Positions 1 through 8,584 of a stretch of 64,000 nucleotides of DNA are shown piece after piece. The notes beneath the pieces are model-generated. The model did not search any database, was not told the DNA's origin, and worked only from the letters and a program-made list of their open reading frames with translations. The position numbers and the translations under genes were made by a program. Positions within the stretch are counted from its first letter, which is position 1. Each line of letters begins with the position of its first letter. The DNA comes from an uncultured cyanobacterium (GTDB taxonomy: Bacteria; Cyanobacteriota; Cyanobacteriia; PCC-6307; Cyanobiaceae), in NCBI GenBank assembly GCA_903823115.1, contig CAIJRN010000049.1, forward strand, positions 45,994 through 109,993. Direction: 5' to 3'.

Positions 1-2
1 AT

Positions 3-146
3 CGGAACACCCGCCGTGCACTGATACGGCGCTTCCCCTACGGCGTGGTTTACCTACCCATTCCCGAACAAGACACCATCGTTGTGCTGGCCGTTCTGCA
101 TTGCGGCCGCGACCCCAAGCTATGGCAGAAGCGCTCCAGCACCTGA
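3..146 (+). CDS. RelE/ParE-family toxin, C-terminal part (truncated by window start)
   Basis: Frame 3 reads RNTRRALIRRFPYGVVYLPIPEQDTIVVLAVLHCGRDPKLWQKRSST*, with the ParE/RelE 'RRFPYxVxY...VLAVLHxxRDPxxW' signature; not in the ORF track because it lacks a start. Confidence 0.75.
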   Translation, partial: RNTRRALIRRFPYGVVYLPIPEQDTIVVLAVLHCGRDPKLWQKRSST

Positions 147-507
147 GTGCCCATGCCCCCAACCCCCTCCGCCACCTACGAGCGCCTACGCGACACCATC
201 GCCAAGCGCATGCGCATGAGCCACGTGTACCAACCCCTGATGCTCATGAAGCTCCTGGGCCACGGATTGGCCAGGCAACAGCCAGCCCGGCCCCCGCACA
301 GGATGTGGCCCGGCGGATCCTGGGGGAGGACGTGACCCAGATCGATGTCTACCCGAACGCGTCAAGTGGATGGTGGGCAAGGTTCACCTTCAACGGCATC
401 ACCCGCTACGAGCGGGGCACCTACGACCTGGTGGGCGGGGAGGAGCTGAGCGACGCCGTTACCTGGCCGAAGGCCAGCGTGGCGGAGCCACTACGCGACC
501 AGCTGCG
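147..507 (+). pseudogene. HNH-HIT fusion gene, copy 1 (N-terminal part only, decayed)
   Basis: MPMPPTPSATYERLRDTIAKRMRMSHVYQPLMLMKLLGHG then, after a frame break, VARRILGEDVTQIDVY...GITRYERGTYDLVGGEELSDA; truncated where the BrnA/BrnT pair begins. Confidence 0.7.
458..496 (+). repeat. 39-nt double-hairpin element (family 1) inside HNH-HIT copy 1
   Basis: gttacCTGGCCgaaGGCCAGcGTGGCggaGCCACtacgc; same element at 4501-4539, related one inverted at 53991-54029; absent from HNH-HIT copy 3. Confidence 0.8.
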
Positions 508-511
508 ATGG

Positions 512-802
512 CTACGCAACAGAACGATCCAACAGCGAACCGCTGACGTATTTGTGCAGAACACTACTGATCAACGTCTGATAAGGAATGCCTTCCTGCA
601 GGGCTTTGACACGTAAAGCTTGCAGATCCGCACTGGAAAGACGGATATTGATGCGTTGATCCTTTACACCCATCGCCGTGGCGGACTGCCGAAGTGCATC
701 CAGAAGCTCTGGGGTCGCCACGCTGCGCAGCTCAGCTGCGTTGAAGTCGGAGAGCAACTGTTGCTCTTCGGGGGTAAACGAAGGCGATGGCGAGTTAATC
801 AT
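512..802 (-). CDS. BrnA/CopG-like antitoxin
   Basis: 96 aa; INIRLSSADLQALRVKALQEGIPYQTLISSVLHKYVSG ribbon-helix-helix antitoxin signature; overlaps upstream toxin stop. Confidence 0.75.
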   Translation of the reverse strand: MINSPSPSFTPEEQQLLSDFNAAELRSVATPELLDALRQSATAMGVKDQRINIRLSSADLQALRVKALQEGIPYQTLISSVLHKYVSGSLLDRSVA

Positions 803-1092
803 GAGGGTGTTTCGGTAGGGATTGACGGTTTCTGCAGGCGATTTTCCTTGCGACTGGGAATGATGGTCTTCAGGAAGAAATTCTCATCTGTCTCAACAAA
901 GGGAACAAGGTGGACATAGCCATTCAGGCGCACGATCAGGATTCGCTGCTCAGGGTATCGCTGCGGATTTGGGTGCTCTCGAACATCGAGCCGATTCCCT
1001 GTCTCAATGGCAACGATGACAGCTTCAAAGCACAGACCACGTGCAGCAAGGAGTTGTTCGTTTTTCTCATGGCTCCAAGCGAAGGGCTTCAT
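799..1092 (-). CDS. BrnT-like toxin
   Basis: 97 aa; MKPFAWSHEKNEQLLAARGLCFEAVIVAI...HPNPQRYPEQRILIVRLNGYVHLVPFVE...FLKTIIPSRK; overlaps the antitoxin by 4 bp. Confidence 0.7.
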   Translation of the reverse strand: MKPFAWSHEKNEQLLAARGLCFEAVIVAIETGNRLDVREHPNPQRYPEQRILIVRLNGYVHLVPFVETDENFFLKTIIPSRKENRLQKPSIPTETPS

Positions 1093-1308
1093 TGGATCAA
1101 CCTAGCCATGGCGTGTGCCTAATGTGATCAGGTCGGAGGCCCGTGGTGCTCTACGTCCATGGGTCCCCGAGTTCTTACTCCTCTCCCCAACAGTGCCACC
1201 CCCCGGCACCTCGCTCCCCTTCTGGGCCTTCAAGGACCCGCAGCATCAGGATGCCTGCATGCCTGCGCAACCTCCTCCACCGACCAAGGCGCCTACAGCT
1301 TGGTGGGC

Positions 1309-1338
1309 GGCGTAGCCGAAGGCTTCTGCGCAGCAGTA
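1309..1338 (+). repeat. ~28-nt double-hairpin element (family 2), site A
   Basis: cgtAGCCgaaGGCTtctgcgcagcagta; absent at the equivalent site in copies 1, 3 and 4. Confidence 0.7.
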
Positions 1339-1432
1339 GAGCGGAGCGACGCCGAGCGCGACGAGCTGCTGGAGCTCTACCGCCAGCGCCTCGATGCCTT
1401 CCGAATGCAACGCGGCGAGGAGGTGACTTGTT

Positions 1433-1459
1433 TGCTCACGCAGAAGCCTGCGGCTTCGG
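1433..1459 (-). repeat. family 2 element (inverse orientation), site B
   Basis: tgctcacgcaGAAGCCtgcGGCTTCgg. Confidence 0.65.
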
Positions 1460-1756
1460 GCACAGGAGCCGCCACCGCACCCCGATCAGCGGCTCGATCA
1501 AAGTCCGGGTGCTCACCCGTGCCCGCGGCCGCTGGGAATGCTGCGGCTCCGGCTGTTGCTTGGCAAACCCCGCACCAACGGGCCCTGGAGGTGGACCACA
1601 TCGTGCCCAGGAACCAGGGCGGCTCGGACGACCTCAGCAACCTGCAGGCCCTCTGCTTCCGCTGCAACGCCGGCAAGCGCGATGCAGTTTGCCGACGCAA
1701 GAGGGCACCACCGACTTCCGCGGTCTGCAGGCCAGCAACGCCCTGCGCGGGACAGA

Positions 1757-2257
1757 TCAGAAAGGCAAGGTTGCCGCCACATCGGAGAGACGGATCAGCA
1801 GGGTGTCGGGGTCTATGGGCGAGGGATCGGAGCCCATGTGCAGATAGAAGCTGCGGGCTTGATCGGAGGCCGCATGAACCACGATGCCGCGCACGCCGAT
1901 CTGAGTGCTGGCCTGCAGCACCCGCTCGAACGCATCGGCGAGCAGGGCGCGAGCGATGCCGCGTCCCTGGACACTGCGGCAGACCGCCAGCCGCGCCAGC
2001 ACCACCACGGGGATAGGGTCGGGCATGTTGCGCCGAAAACGCCCAGGGGCTGAGGCCACGGCCACCGCGCCGGAGGCCAGAGCCACAGTGGCCTTGACGA
2101 TCCCGTCGCTGTTGCACACCACGAAGCTTCGCGTCGCACCGCTCAGCTGGTTGGAGTGGGCACGCTGCAGGAGCCAGCGGTTGAGGCCGGAGTCGCCGCA
2201 GTCAAAGCCGACGGTGCTCTGATGCGGCGCCAGCGGCTGCGGCGCCAGCAGATCCAT
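1757..2257 (-). CDS. GNAT acetyltransferase toxin (TacT/AtaT-like)
   Basis: 166 aa; VVVLARLAVCRSVQGRGIARALLADAFERV...GIVVHAASDQARSFYLHMGSDP; directly downstream of a DUF1778-like gene. Confidence 0.85.
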   Translation of the reverse strand: MDLLAPQPLAPHQSTVGFDCGDSGLNRWLLQRAHSNQLSGATRSFVVCNSDGIVKATVALASGAVAVASAPGRFRRNMPDPIPVVVLARLAVCRSVQGRGIARALLADAFERVLQASTQIGVRGIVVHAASDQARSFYLHMGSDPSPIDPDTLLIRLSDVAATLPF

Positions 2258-2529
2258 CAGCGTTGCCAGGGTCTCGGGGCCGTCATGGTGCGTTGCAGGC
2301 GATCACTGGGGCCGGGGGGAGCATCGAGCTGGCAGAGAAACTGGTCAAATTGCTCGGGCGAAACGGCTTGCCAGCTTTGCTGCACCAACAGCTCACGGGC
2401 GGCGGAGCGGGCCGCCTGCAGAACGAAATCGGTTCGGGTGAGGCCGGAGGCGTGGACGGCGCGATCGATCAACGCCTGATCATCGGGCGTGACGCGCAGG
2501 TTCCAGCTGAGGCGAGGGGTGGCAGCCAC
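2257..2529 (-). CDS. DUF1778-like antitoxin partner of the GNAT toxin
   Basis: VAATPRLSWNLRVTPDDQALIDRAVHASGLTRTDFVLQAARSAARELL...; GTG start at 2529 inferred inside the 2257..2733 ORF. Confidence 0.8.
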   Translation of the reverse strand: MAATPRLSWNLRVTPDDQALIDRAVHASGLTRTDFVLQAARSAARELLVQQSWQAVSPEQFDQFLCQLDAPPGPSDRLQRTMTAPRPWQR

Positions 2530-2661
2530 GGCTGAGCAGAAGACCTGTGGCCAGCCTAGCTCCCTTGGGTAGACGACGTCTATCCAGCTGATCATCATGT
2601 CGATCGCCCGGGGCTTCTCCCTACAAGTTCCACCCCCGTCCCACCCAGTCAGGATCCCCCC

Positions 2662-3433
2662 ATGCCCCCGCCCCCCTCCGCCACCTACCAGCGCCTGCGG
2701 CTCTCCATCGGCGAACGCATGCGCATGAGCCACGTCTACCGGCCCCGGCGCAGGACGTGGCCCGGCGGATCCTGGGGGAAGACGTGACCCAGATCGATGT
2801 CTACACAGAGCGCGTCAAGCGGATGGTGGGCAAGGTTCACCTTCAACGGCATCACCCGCTACGCCCAAGGCGCCTACGACCTTGTGGGCGGGGAGGAGCT
2901 GAGCGACGCCGAGCGCGACGAGCTGCTGGAGCTGTGCCGCCAGCGCCTCGATACCTTCCGAGAGCAGCGCGGCGAGGAGGTGGGCTGTTTGCTCACGCAG
3001 AAGCCTCCGGCTTCGGGCACAGGAGCCGCCACCGCACCCCGATCAGCGGCGCGATCAAAGTCCGGGTGCTCACCCGTGCCCGCGGCCGCTGCGAATGCTG
3101 CGGCTCCGGCTGTTGCTTGGCAAACCCCGCATCAAAAGGCCCTGGAGGTGGACCACATCGTGCCCAGGAACCATGGCGGCTCGGACGAACTCAGCAACCT
3201 GCAGTCCCTCTGCTTCCGCTGCAATGCCGGCAAGCGATGGGAGACGCGAGGCGGGCTGCGTGTTCTGCGCGCTGGAGGCCAGCGGCCGGGTGCTGCTGGA
3301 GAACGAACTGGCGCTCTGCATCGCCGATGCCTATCCGGTAACGCCTGGGCACAGCCTTGGTGATCCCGCGGCGGCATGGGGCCGATGGGTTGGCGTTGCA
3401 CCAGCCGGAAAGGAGTGCGGTGGTGGAGCTGCC
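2662..3433 (+). pseudogene. HNH-HIT fusion gene, copy 3 (decayed)
   Basis: leader, N-terminal, HNH, then CVFCALEASGRVLLENELALCIADAYPVTPGH (HIT start) in shifting frames. Confidence 0.75.
2990..3016 (-). repeat. family 2 element, site B
   Basis: tgctcacgcaGAAGCCtccGGCTTCgg. Confidence 0.65.
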
Positions 3434-3841
3434 TCACCCCATTGTCCATAAATGGACATCCACATGCTGAGCGGCCGCATGGAAGTCCTTATCGGTTGTT
3501 AGCAGGGTCAGGTCATAGCGCTGGCTGAGTTGGATAAGCAGGGCATCAATGGTTCCGATCTGTACACCCCGACGGCGGCAGGCATTGCGGATCTCGGCGG
3601 CTGCGATGTGGTCCTGTTTGTCCGGCTGAAGAAAGGCGAGCCCAGAAAGACGCTCCACGAGCTGGTCCCGGTTTTTGGGGCCTGCAAAACCCTGCAGCAC
3701 TTCCTGTAGCACCAATCCAGTGGTGAAGACCTGCTCGGCGCCCAGGAGAGCGGCACGGAGAGCGCCAACTTCAGGCAGTCCAGGCTGGCCATCACGGCGA
3801 AAGGCCAGCGACCAGACAGAAGTGTCGACCAACAGACTCAC
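3434..3841 (-). CDS. vapC: PIN-domain toxin, VapC family
   Basis: VSLLVDTSVWSLAFRR...EVLQGF...RRRGVQIGTIDALLIQLSQRYDLTLLTTDKDF; GTG start overlaps the VapB stop. Confidence 0.85.
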   Translation of the reverse strand: MSLLVDTSVWSLAFRRDGQPGLPEVGALRAALLGAEQVFTTGLVLQEVLQGFAGPKNRDQLVERLSGLAFLQPDKQDHIAAAEIRNACRRRGVQIGTIDALLIQLSQRYDLTLLTTDKDFHAAAQHVDVHLWTMG

Positions 3842-4041
3842 CGCTGGCGTTCCCGTTCGGCCTTGTAGTCGTAGCCGGGCTCCCACTCGAGTTTGCCGAA
3901 GAGCTCCGCCACCTGGCGCTGTTCCCGGCGCGCGATGAACTCCTGCAGAGCGCGGGTAACGGCGGCCTTCTTGGTGGGCTCACCGCTCAGGCGGAAGGCG
4001 TGGTCAAGCAGGTCCTGATCGAGAGCGAGATTCGTAGCCAT
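3838..4041 (-). CDS. vapB: VapB-family antitoxin
   Basis: 67 aa MATNLALDQDLLDHAFRLSGEPTKKAAVTRALQEFIARREQRQVAELFGKLEWEPGYDYKAERERQR. Confidence 0.85.
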   Translation of the reverse strand: MATNLALDQDLLDHAFRLSGEPTKKAAVTRALQEFIARREQRQVAELFGKLEWEPGYDYKAERERQR

Positions 4042-4500
4042 GTGTGACCTCGTCAAGAGGTGTCTACACATTATGGCCGACTCCCTGGCTGAGGGGACCG
4101 AACAAGACATGGCAGCTGGGCTTCTCCCCCGCAAGTTCCACCCCCCGCCACACCCCAGCACCAGCGCAGCCCCCACAGCGCCAAGATCCCCCCCATGCCC
4201 CCAACCCCCTCCCCCACTGACGAGCGCCTGCGCGAGACCATCGCCAAGCGCATGCGCATGAGCCACGTTGACCAGCCCCTGATGCTCATGGAGCTCCTGG
4301 GTCATGGATTGGCCAGGCAACAGCCAGCCAAGCCCCCGCGCAGGACGTGGCCCGCCGGATCCTGGGCGAAGACGTGACCCAGATCGATCACTACACAGAG
4401 CGCGTCAAGCGGATGGTGGGCAAGGTTCACCTTCAACGGCATCACCCGCTACGACCAGGGCGCCTACGACCTTGTGGGCGGCGAGGAGCTGAGCGACGCC

Positions 4501-4539
4501 GTTACCTGGCCGAAGGCCAGCGTGGCGGAGCCACTACGC
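4501..4539 (+). repeat. 39-nt double-hairpin element (family 1)
   Basis: gttacctggccgaaggccagcgtggcggagccactacgc, identical to 458-496. Confidence 0.8.
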
Positions 4540-4612
4540 GAAGAGCTGCTGCAACTGTGCCGCCAGCGCCTCGATGCCTTCCGAATGCAGCGCGGCGAGG
4601 AGGTGGGCTGTT

Positions 4613-4639
4613 TGCTCACGCAGAAGCCTGCGGCTTCGG
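4613..4639 (-). repeat. family 2 element, site B
   Basis: tgctcacgcagaagcctgcggcttcgg. Confidence 0.65.
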
Positions 4640-4851
4640 GCACAGGAGCCGCCACCGCACGCCGATCAGCGGCTCGATCAAAGTCCGGGTGCTCACCCGG
4701 GCCAAGGGCCGCTGCGAATGCTGCGGGGCGGGCTGTTGCTTGGCAAACCCCGCACCAGAGGGCCCTGGAGGTGGACCACATCGTGACCAGGAACCAGGGC
4801 GGTTCGGACGACCTCAGCAACCTGCAGGCACTCTGCATCGCCGATGCCCAT

Positions 4852-5148
4852 TCAGGTGCGCTGTTTCCAGCGCCGGGGATCCTGGCGACCGTGCAGAGCG
4901 ATCACGAGGATTTCAGTGCCCTGCTCGCGGAAATAGACGGCATAGGGAAATCGACTCAGCACCACCCTGCGGATCTGACCGTGGATCAAGGGAAACGATT
5001 GAGGTGAGACGAGAATGCGTTGAATCGCAGCCGCAACGGTTTCGGCAAAGTCCTGGGCCAACGCCGACTCACGCGCGCCGTACCAGCGCTGGGTTTCCAG
5101 AAGATCCTCCACCGCCTCTGGCAGGAAGCGAACCGAGGGGAGCGTCAT
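4852..5148 (-). CDS. RelE/ParE-family toxin
   Basis: 98 aa; VRFLPEAVEDLLETQRWYGAR...SFPLIHGQIRRVVLSRFPYAVYFREQGTEILVIALHGRQDPRRWKQR. Confidence 0.9.
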   Translation of the reverse strand: MTLPSVRFLPEAVEDLLETQRWYGARESALAQDFAETVAAAIQRILVSPQSFPLIHGQIRRVVLSRFPYAVYFREQGTEILVIALHGRQDPRRWKQRT

Positions 5149-5399
5149 CCAAGGCCGAGTTGGCTGCGCACTTCATCCCAGGGCACTGCTGCGCCAGGGT
5201 TGGCGAGATGGGCCGTCCAGCGCCGATCCAGCTGAGCGCAGAGGGCAGAATCGATCGGCAGCGCCCCATCTCGGGCCTCGTCATCGAGGCTGTCCCAGAG
5301 GGCGATCGCCAGAGCAAGCCGTTCGTTCTGGGGCAGCTGAAGAAGGTCAGACACGGGTGCCATCGCCACCAGGAACGGCTGAGAACCCAGCGTAGGCAC
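5145..5399 (-). CDS. addiction-module antitoxin (TIGR02574-like)
   Basis: VSDLLQLPQNERLALAIALWDSLDDEA...LDRRWTAHLANPGAAVPWDEVRSQL; overlaps toxin start. Confidence 0.85.
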   Translation of the reverse strand: MPTLGSQPFLVAMAPVSDLLQLPQNERLALAIALWDSLDDEARDGALPIDSALCAQLDRRWTAHLANPGAAVPWDEVRSQLGLG

Positions 5400-5532
5400 T
5401 CTCCATGGTGGTCAAGGGGGTGGGAGGGATCAAGACCACGGCAGCAAGGCTTCTTCCCCACCAGTGCCACCCCCTGTCACACCCCGCCCCAGCAAGCCGG
5501 CCTGCACAAGGAATCCCGGCCAGGATCCCCCG

Positions 5533-5800
5533 ATGCCCCCAACCCCCTCCCCCACCTACGAGCGCCTGCGGCACTACATCGCCAAGCGCATGCGCATGAG
5601 CCACGTCTACCAACCCTTGATGCTCATGGAGCTCCTGTGACATGGATTTGCCAGGCAACAGCCAGCCCGGCCCTCGCGCAGGACGTGGCCCGCCGGATCC
5701 TGGGGGAGGACGTGACCCAGTTCGATTTCTACGCCGGCCCCAATGGGCTTGACGTCATCAGGATTGTGGCCGGTGAGGCGCTCGGCCTAGCGCTCATGGC
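5533..5800 (+). pseudogene. HNH-HIT fusion gene, copy 5 (N-terminal part only)
   Basis: MPPTPSPTYERLRHYIAKRMRMSHVYQPLMLMELL then frame break and DVARRILGEDVTQFDFY; truncated near the next ParE pair. Confidence 0.7.
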
Positions 5801-5810
5801 GACACGCTTT

Positions 5811-6119
5811 TCAAGGCGGCGGTGGGGAGGTTGCCAGACGATCGCGAATCCAGATGGGATCTCGGCGGCAATCAAGGATGGCATAGATATCTATCGATGA
5901 TTCGTTGACCAAGTAGTAGAGCGCGAACGGGAACCGCTTGATCAACATCCGATAAAATCCATCGAGCTTTCGATGGGTGCCTGCGTAGAGGGCTAATGTT
6001 TGCACATCAGAATCAATGGCGGCAAGAAAGGTATTGCCAAGGCCCTGACTTTGTCGCTCGTAGAACGACCATCCGCTACGCAGATCATCCTTGGCGGACT
6101 CAAGGAGTCTGATGTTCAT
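5811..6119 (-). CDS. RelE/ParE-family toxin
   Basis: 102 aa; MNIRLLESAKDDLRSGWSFYERQSQGLGNTFLAAIDSD...HRKLDGFYRMLIKRFPFALYYLV..IDIYAILDCRRDP. Confidence 0.9.
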   Translation of the reverse strand: MNIRLLESAKDDLRSGWSFYERQSQGLGNTFLAAIDSDVQTLALYAGTHRKLDGFYRMLIKRFPFALYYLVNESSIDIYAILDCRRDPIWIRDRLATSPPPP

Positions 6120-6438
6120 GTCGTTGTGTTTTCAGTTCAGCGATGGCGTCGTCCCAGTTCAGAAACTTGGTACTGCCCTGCTGTACTTGCTCTCTCCGGC
6201 GCTGCAACTCTTCGCCGTGCCAGGCCGGTGACACAACTTGATCGGGGGTGGCCGAGAGGTCTGCCCAGAGGAGCTCCATGGCCACGAGCTTCTCTTGCAG
6301 GCTCATCCGGCTCAGTGGAAGGTTCATCGCCATCAGCCCAATGCTCAAAGCAGACACCGAATCAACCTTAGGGCTGATCCAGTCAAAAGTTCGACCATGA
6401 GCAATGCAGACGGGGCAGTTACATCCGATCAGTGCCAC
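6100..6438 (-). CDS. addiction-module antitoxin
   Basis: MNLPLSRMSLQEKLVAMELLWADLSATPDQVVSPAWHGEELQRRREQVQQGSTKFLNWDDAIAEL; real start probably ~6333. Confidence 0.8.
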   Translation of the reverse strand: MALIGCNCPVCIAHGRTFDWISPKVDSVSALSIGLMAMNLPLSRMSLQEKLVAMELLWADLSATPDQVVSPAWHGEELQRRREQVQQGSTKFLNWDDAIAELKTQRHEHQTP

Positions 6439-6780
6439 CCCCCGTCACACCCCACCTGGCCCCGCAGCCCCCACAGCGCCAAGATCCCCCCATGCCCCCA
6501 ACCCCCTCCCCCACCTACGAGCGCCTACGCGACTACATCGCCAAGCGCATGCGCATGAGCCACGTTGACCAACCCCTGATGCTGATGGAGCTCCTGGGAC
6601 ATTGATTTGCCAGGCAACAGCCAGCCCAGCCCCCGCACAGGACGTGGCCCGCCGGATCCTGGGGGAGGACGTGACCCAGATCGAGTACTACACAGAGCGC
6701 GTCAAGCGGAAGGTGGGCAAAGTGCTCACCGGCAACGGCATCACCCGCTACGACCAGGGCGCCTACGGCTTGATGGGCGG

Positions 6781-6808
6781 CGTAGCCGAAGGCTTCTGCG
6801 CAGCAGTA
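6781..6808 (+). repeat. family 2 element, site A
   Basis: cgtagccgaaggcttctgcgcagcagta, identical to 1311-1338. Confidence 0.7.
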
Positions 6809-6902
6809 GAGCTGAGCGACAGCGAGCGCGAGCAGCTGCTGCAACTGTGCCGCCAGCGCCTCGATGCCTTCCGAATGCAACGCGGCGAGGAGGTGGGCTG
6901 TT

Positions 6903-6929
6903 TGCTCACGCAGAAGCCTGCGGCTTCGG
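6903..6929 (-). repeat. family 2 element, site B
   Basis: tgctcacgcagaagcctgcggcttcgg. Confidence 0.65.
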
Positions 6930-7631
6930 GCACAGGAGCCGCCACCGCACGCCGATCAGCGGCTCGATCAAAGTCCGGGTGCTCACCCGTGCCAAGGGCC
7001 GCTGCGAATGCTGCGGGGCCCATGAGCATCAAAGGGCCCTGGAGGTGGACCACATCGTGCCCAGGAACCAGGGCGGCTCGGACGACCTCAGCAACCTGCA
7101 GGCCCTCTGCTTCCGCTGCAATGCCGGCAAGCGCGATGCAGTTTACCTACGCAAGAGGGCACCACCGACTTCCGCGGGCTGCAGGCCAGCTACACCCATC
7201 GCCAGGACAGTTGTGTGTTCTGCGCGCTGGAGGCCAGCGGCCGGGTGCTGCTGGAGAACGAACTGGCGCTGTGCATCGCCGATGCCTATCCGGTGACGCC
7301 TGGGCACTGCCTGGTGATCCCGCGGCGGCATGTGGCCGATGGGTTGGCATTGCACCAGCCAGAATGGAACGCAGTGGTGGAGCTGCTGAAGCGGCGGCGG
7401 GAGCAGCTGAGCGCCCGGGATCCGTCGATCAGCGGCTGGAATGCGGGGTTGAACTCAGGTGAGGCAGCAGGGTAGACGGTGTTTCATGCGCATTGGCATC
7501 TGATTCCACGGCGGGAGGGGGATTGCGAGGAGCCGCGCGGTGGGGTGCGGGGGGTGATCCCGGCGCATCAGTCCTACTAAGGTCAACCCCCACAACCTCA
7601 GCTACAACAAGACAAACTCCCGGCCAGCTCC

Positions 7632-8573
7632 TTGTCCTCCTACTGGTGGGTCAACCACAAACAGACCTACCGCCAGGAGACGGACGGCGGCTACATCTGG
7701 TCGCCGAAGGCCAATGCCAACGGCGCGCGGAACATGACCTACGACAACCTCAGCCGCTGCCAGCGGGGGGATGTGGTGTTCAGCTATGCCAATGGGCGGA
7801 TCAGCCAGATGGGCCTGGTGGAAACGGCAGCGATCACGGCCACCAAGCCTCCGGAGTTCGGCTCAGCGGGCGAGAACTGGAGCCAGGAGGGCTGGCTGGT
7901 GCGGGTGAACTGGCAGCCGCTGCGCCAGGCCCTTGTGCCGCAGACGTTCTTTGAGCTGCTGCAACCACTGCTTCCGGAACGCCACAGCCCGATCAGCACC
8001 AGCACGGGCCGTGGCAATCAGGGGGTGTACCTGGCAGGTCTGAGCGAAACCCTGGGACTGTTGCTGCTGAAGCTGATCGAAGACCACGCCGATCCAGCGG
8101 TGCGGGTGCACCTGGTGGTGCTGGCGGAAGAGGGGGAGTACACCGCCGCCCTACTCGATGACATGCAGCAGCTGCGGGAGGTGCCGAGCAGCACGGAACG
8201 CGATGCGCTCACCAAGGCGCGGCTGGGGCAGGGGTTGTTTCGTCATAGGGTGTCGGAGCTGGAGCCGGCCTGCCGGGTCACGGGGCTGGCGCGGCAGGAG
8301 TTCCTGGTGGCAAGCCACATCAAACCCTGGCGATCCTGCGACAACAGCGAACGGCTGAGCGGATCCAATGGCCTGCTGCTCTCCCCCCATGTGGACAAGC
8401 TGTTTGATCGCCATTGGATCAGCTTCGACTCCAGCGGCGAACTGATCTGGCAGCACGAGGCAGCAGGGGAGGCCTTGCGCTGCTGGGGCATCGAAGGGGC
8501 GAATCTGATCCAACCGTTCAACCGGGAGCAGGAGGCGTTCTTACGTGCCCACCGAGAAGCCCTGAGGCACTGA
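7632..8573 (+). CDS. EVE-like domain + HNH endonuclease (probable modification-dependent restriction enzyme)
   Basis: N-term YWWVNHKQTYRQETDGGYIWSPKANANG..NMTYDNLSRCQRGDVVFSYANGRISQMGLV is EVE-like; C-term CRVTGLARQEFLVASHIKPWRSCDNSERLSGSNGLLLSPHVDKLFDRHWISF is HNH. Confidence 0.8.
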   Translation: MSSYWWVNHKQTYRQETDGGYIWSPKANANGARNMTYDNLSRCQRGDVVFSYANGRISQMGLVETAAITATKPPEFGSAGENWSQEGWLVRVNWQPLRQALVPQTFFELLQPLLPERHSPISTSTGRGNQGVYLAGLSETLGLLLLKLIEDHADPAVRVHLVVLAEEGEYTAALLDDMQQLREVPSSTERDALTKARLGQGLFRHRVSELEPACRVTGLARQEFLVASHIKPWRSCDNSERLSGSNGLLLSPHVDKLFDRHWISFDSSGELIWQHEAAGEALRCWGIEGANLIQPFNREQEAFLRAHREALRH

Positions 8574-8584
8574 GGCCGATGGGG

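Larger units (their letters stand above)
1165..1756 (+). pseudogene. HNH-HIT fusion gene, copy 2 (N-terminal deletion, decayed HNH)
   Basis: DNA-level similarity to copies 3, 4 and 6; HRSRHRTPISGSIKVRVLTRARGRWECCG and EVDHIVPRNQGGSDDLSNLQALCFRCNAGKR in different frames. Confidence 0.7.
4195..4851 (+). pseudogene. HNH-HIT fusion gene, copy 4 (decayed)
   Basis: same N-terminal frame break, site-B insertion and HNH lesion as other copies; ends in ALCIADAHS at the ParE boundary. Confidence 0.75.
6492..7580 (+). pseudogene. HNH-HIT fusion gene, copy 6 (most complete; HNH and HIT both recognisable, multiple lesions)
   Basis: ECCGAHEHQRALEVDHIVPRNQGGSDDLSNLQALCFRCNAGKR (HNH) then FCALEASGRVLLENELALCIADAYPVTPGHCLVIPRRHVADG...NSGEAAG*TVFHAHWHLIPRREGD (HIT). 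Confidence 0.85.

Noticed and set aside
4347-5900. 517-aa + strand ORF spanning HNH-HIT copies 4 and 5
   Set aside because: Passes through wrong frames and antisense through the ParE pair; arises from high GC, not a real fusion
1-7600. CRISPR array because of evenly spaced repeats
   Set aside because: Repeat units are ~1 kb gene copies and spacers are TA genes; no short direct repeats with ~30-nt spacers and no cas genes anywhere in the window
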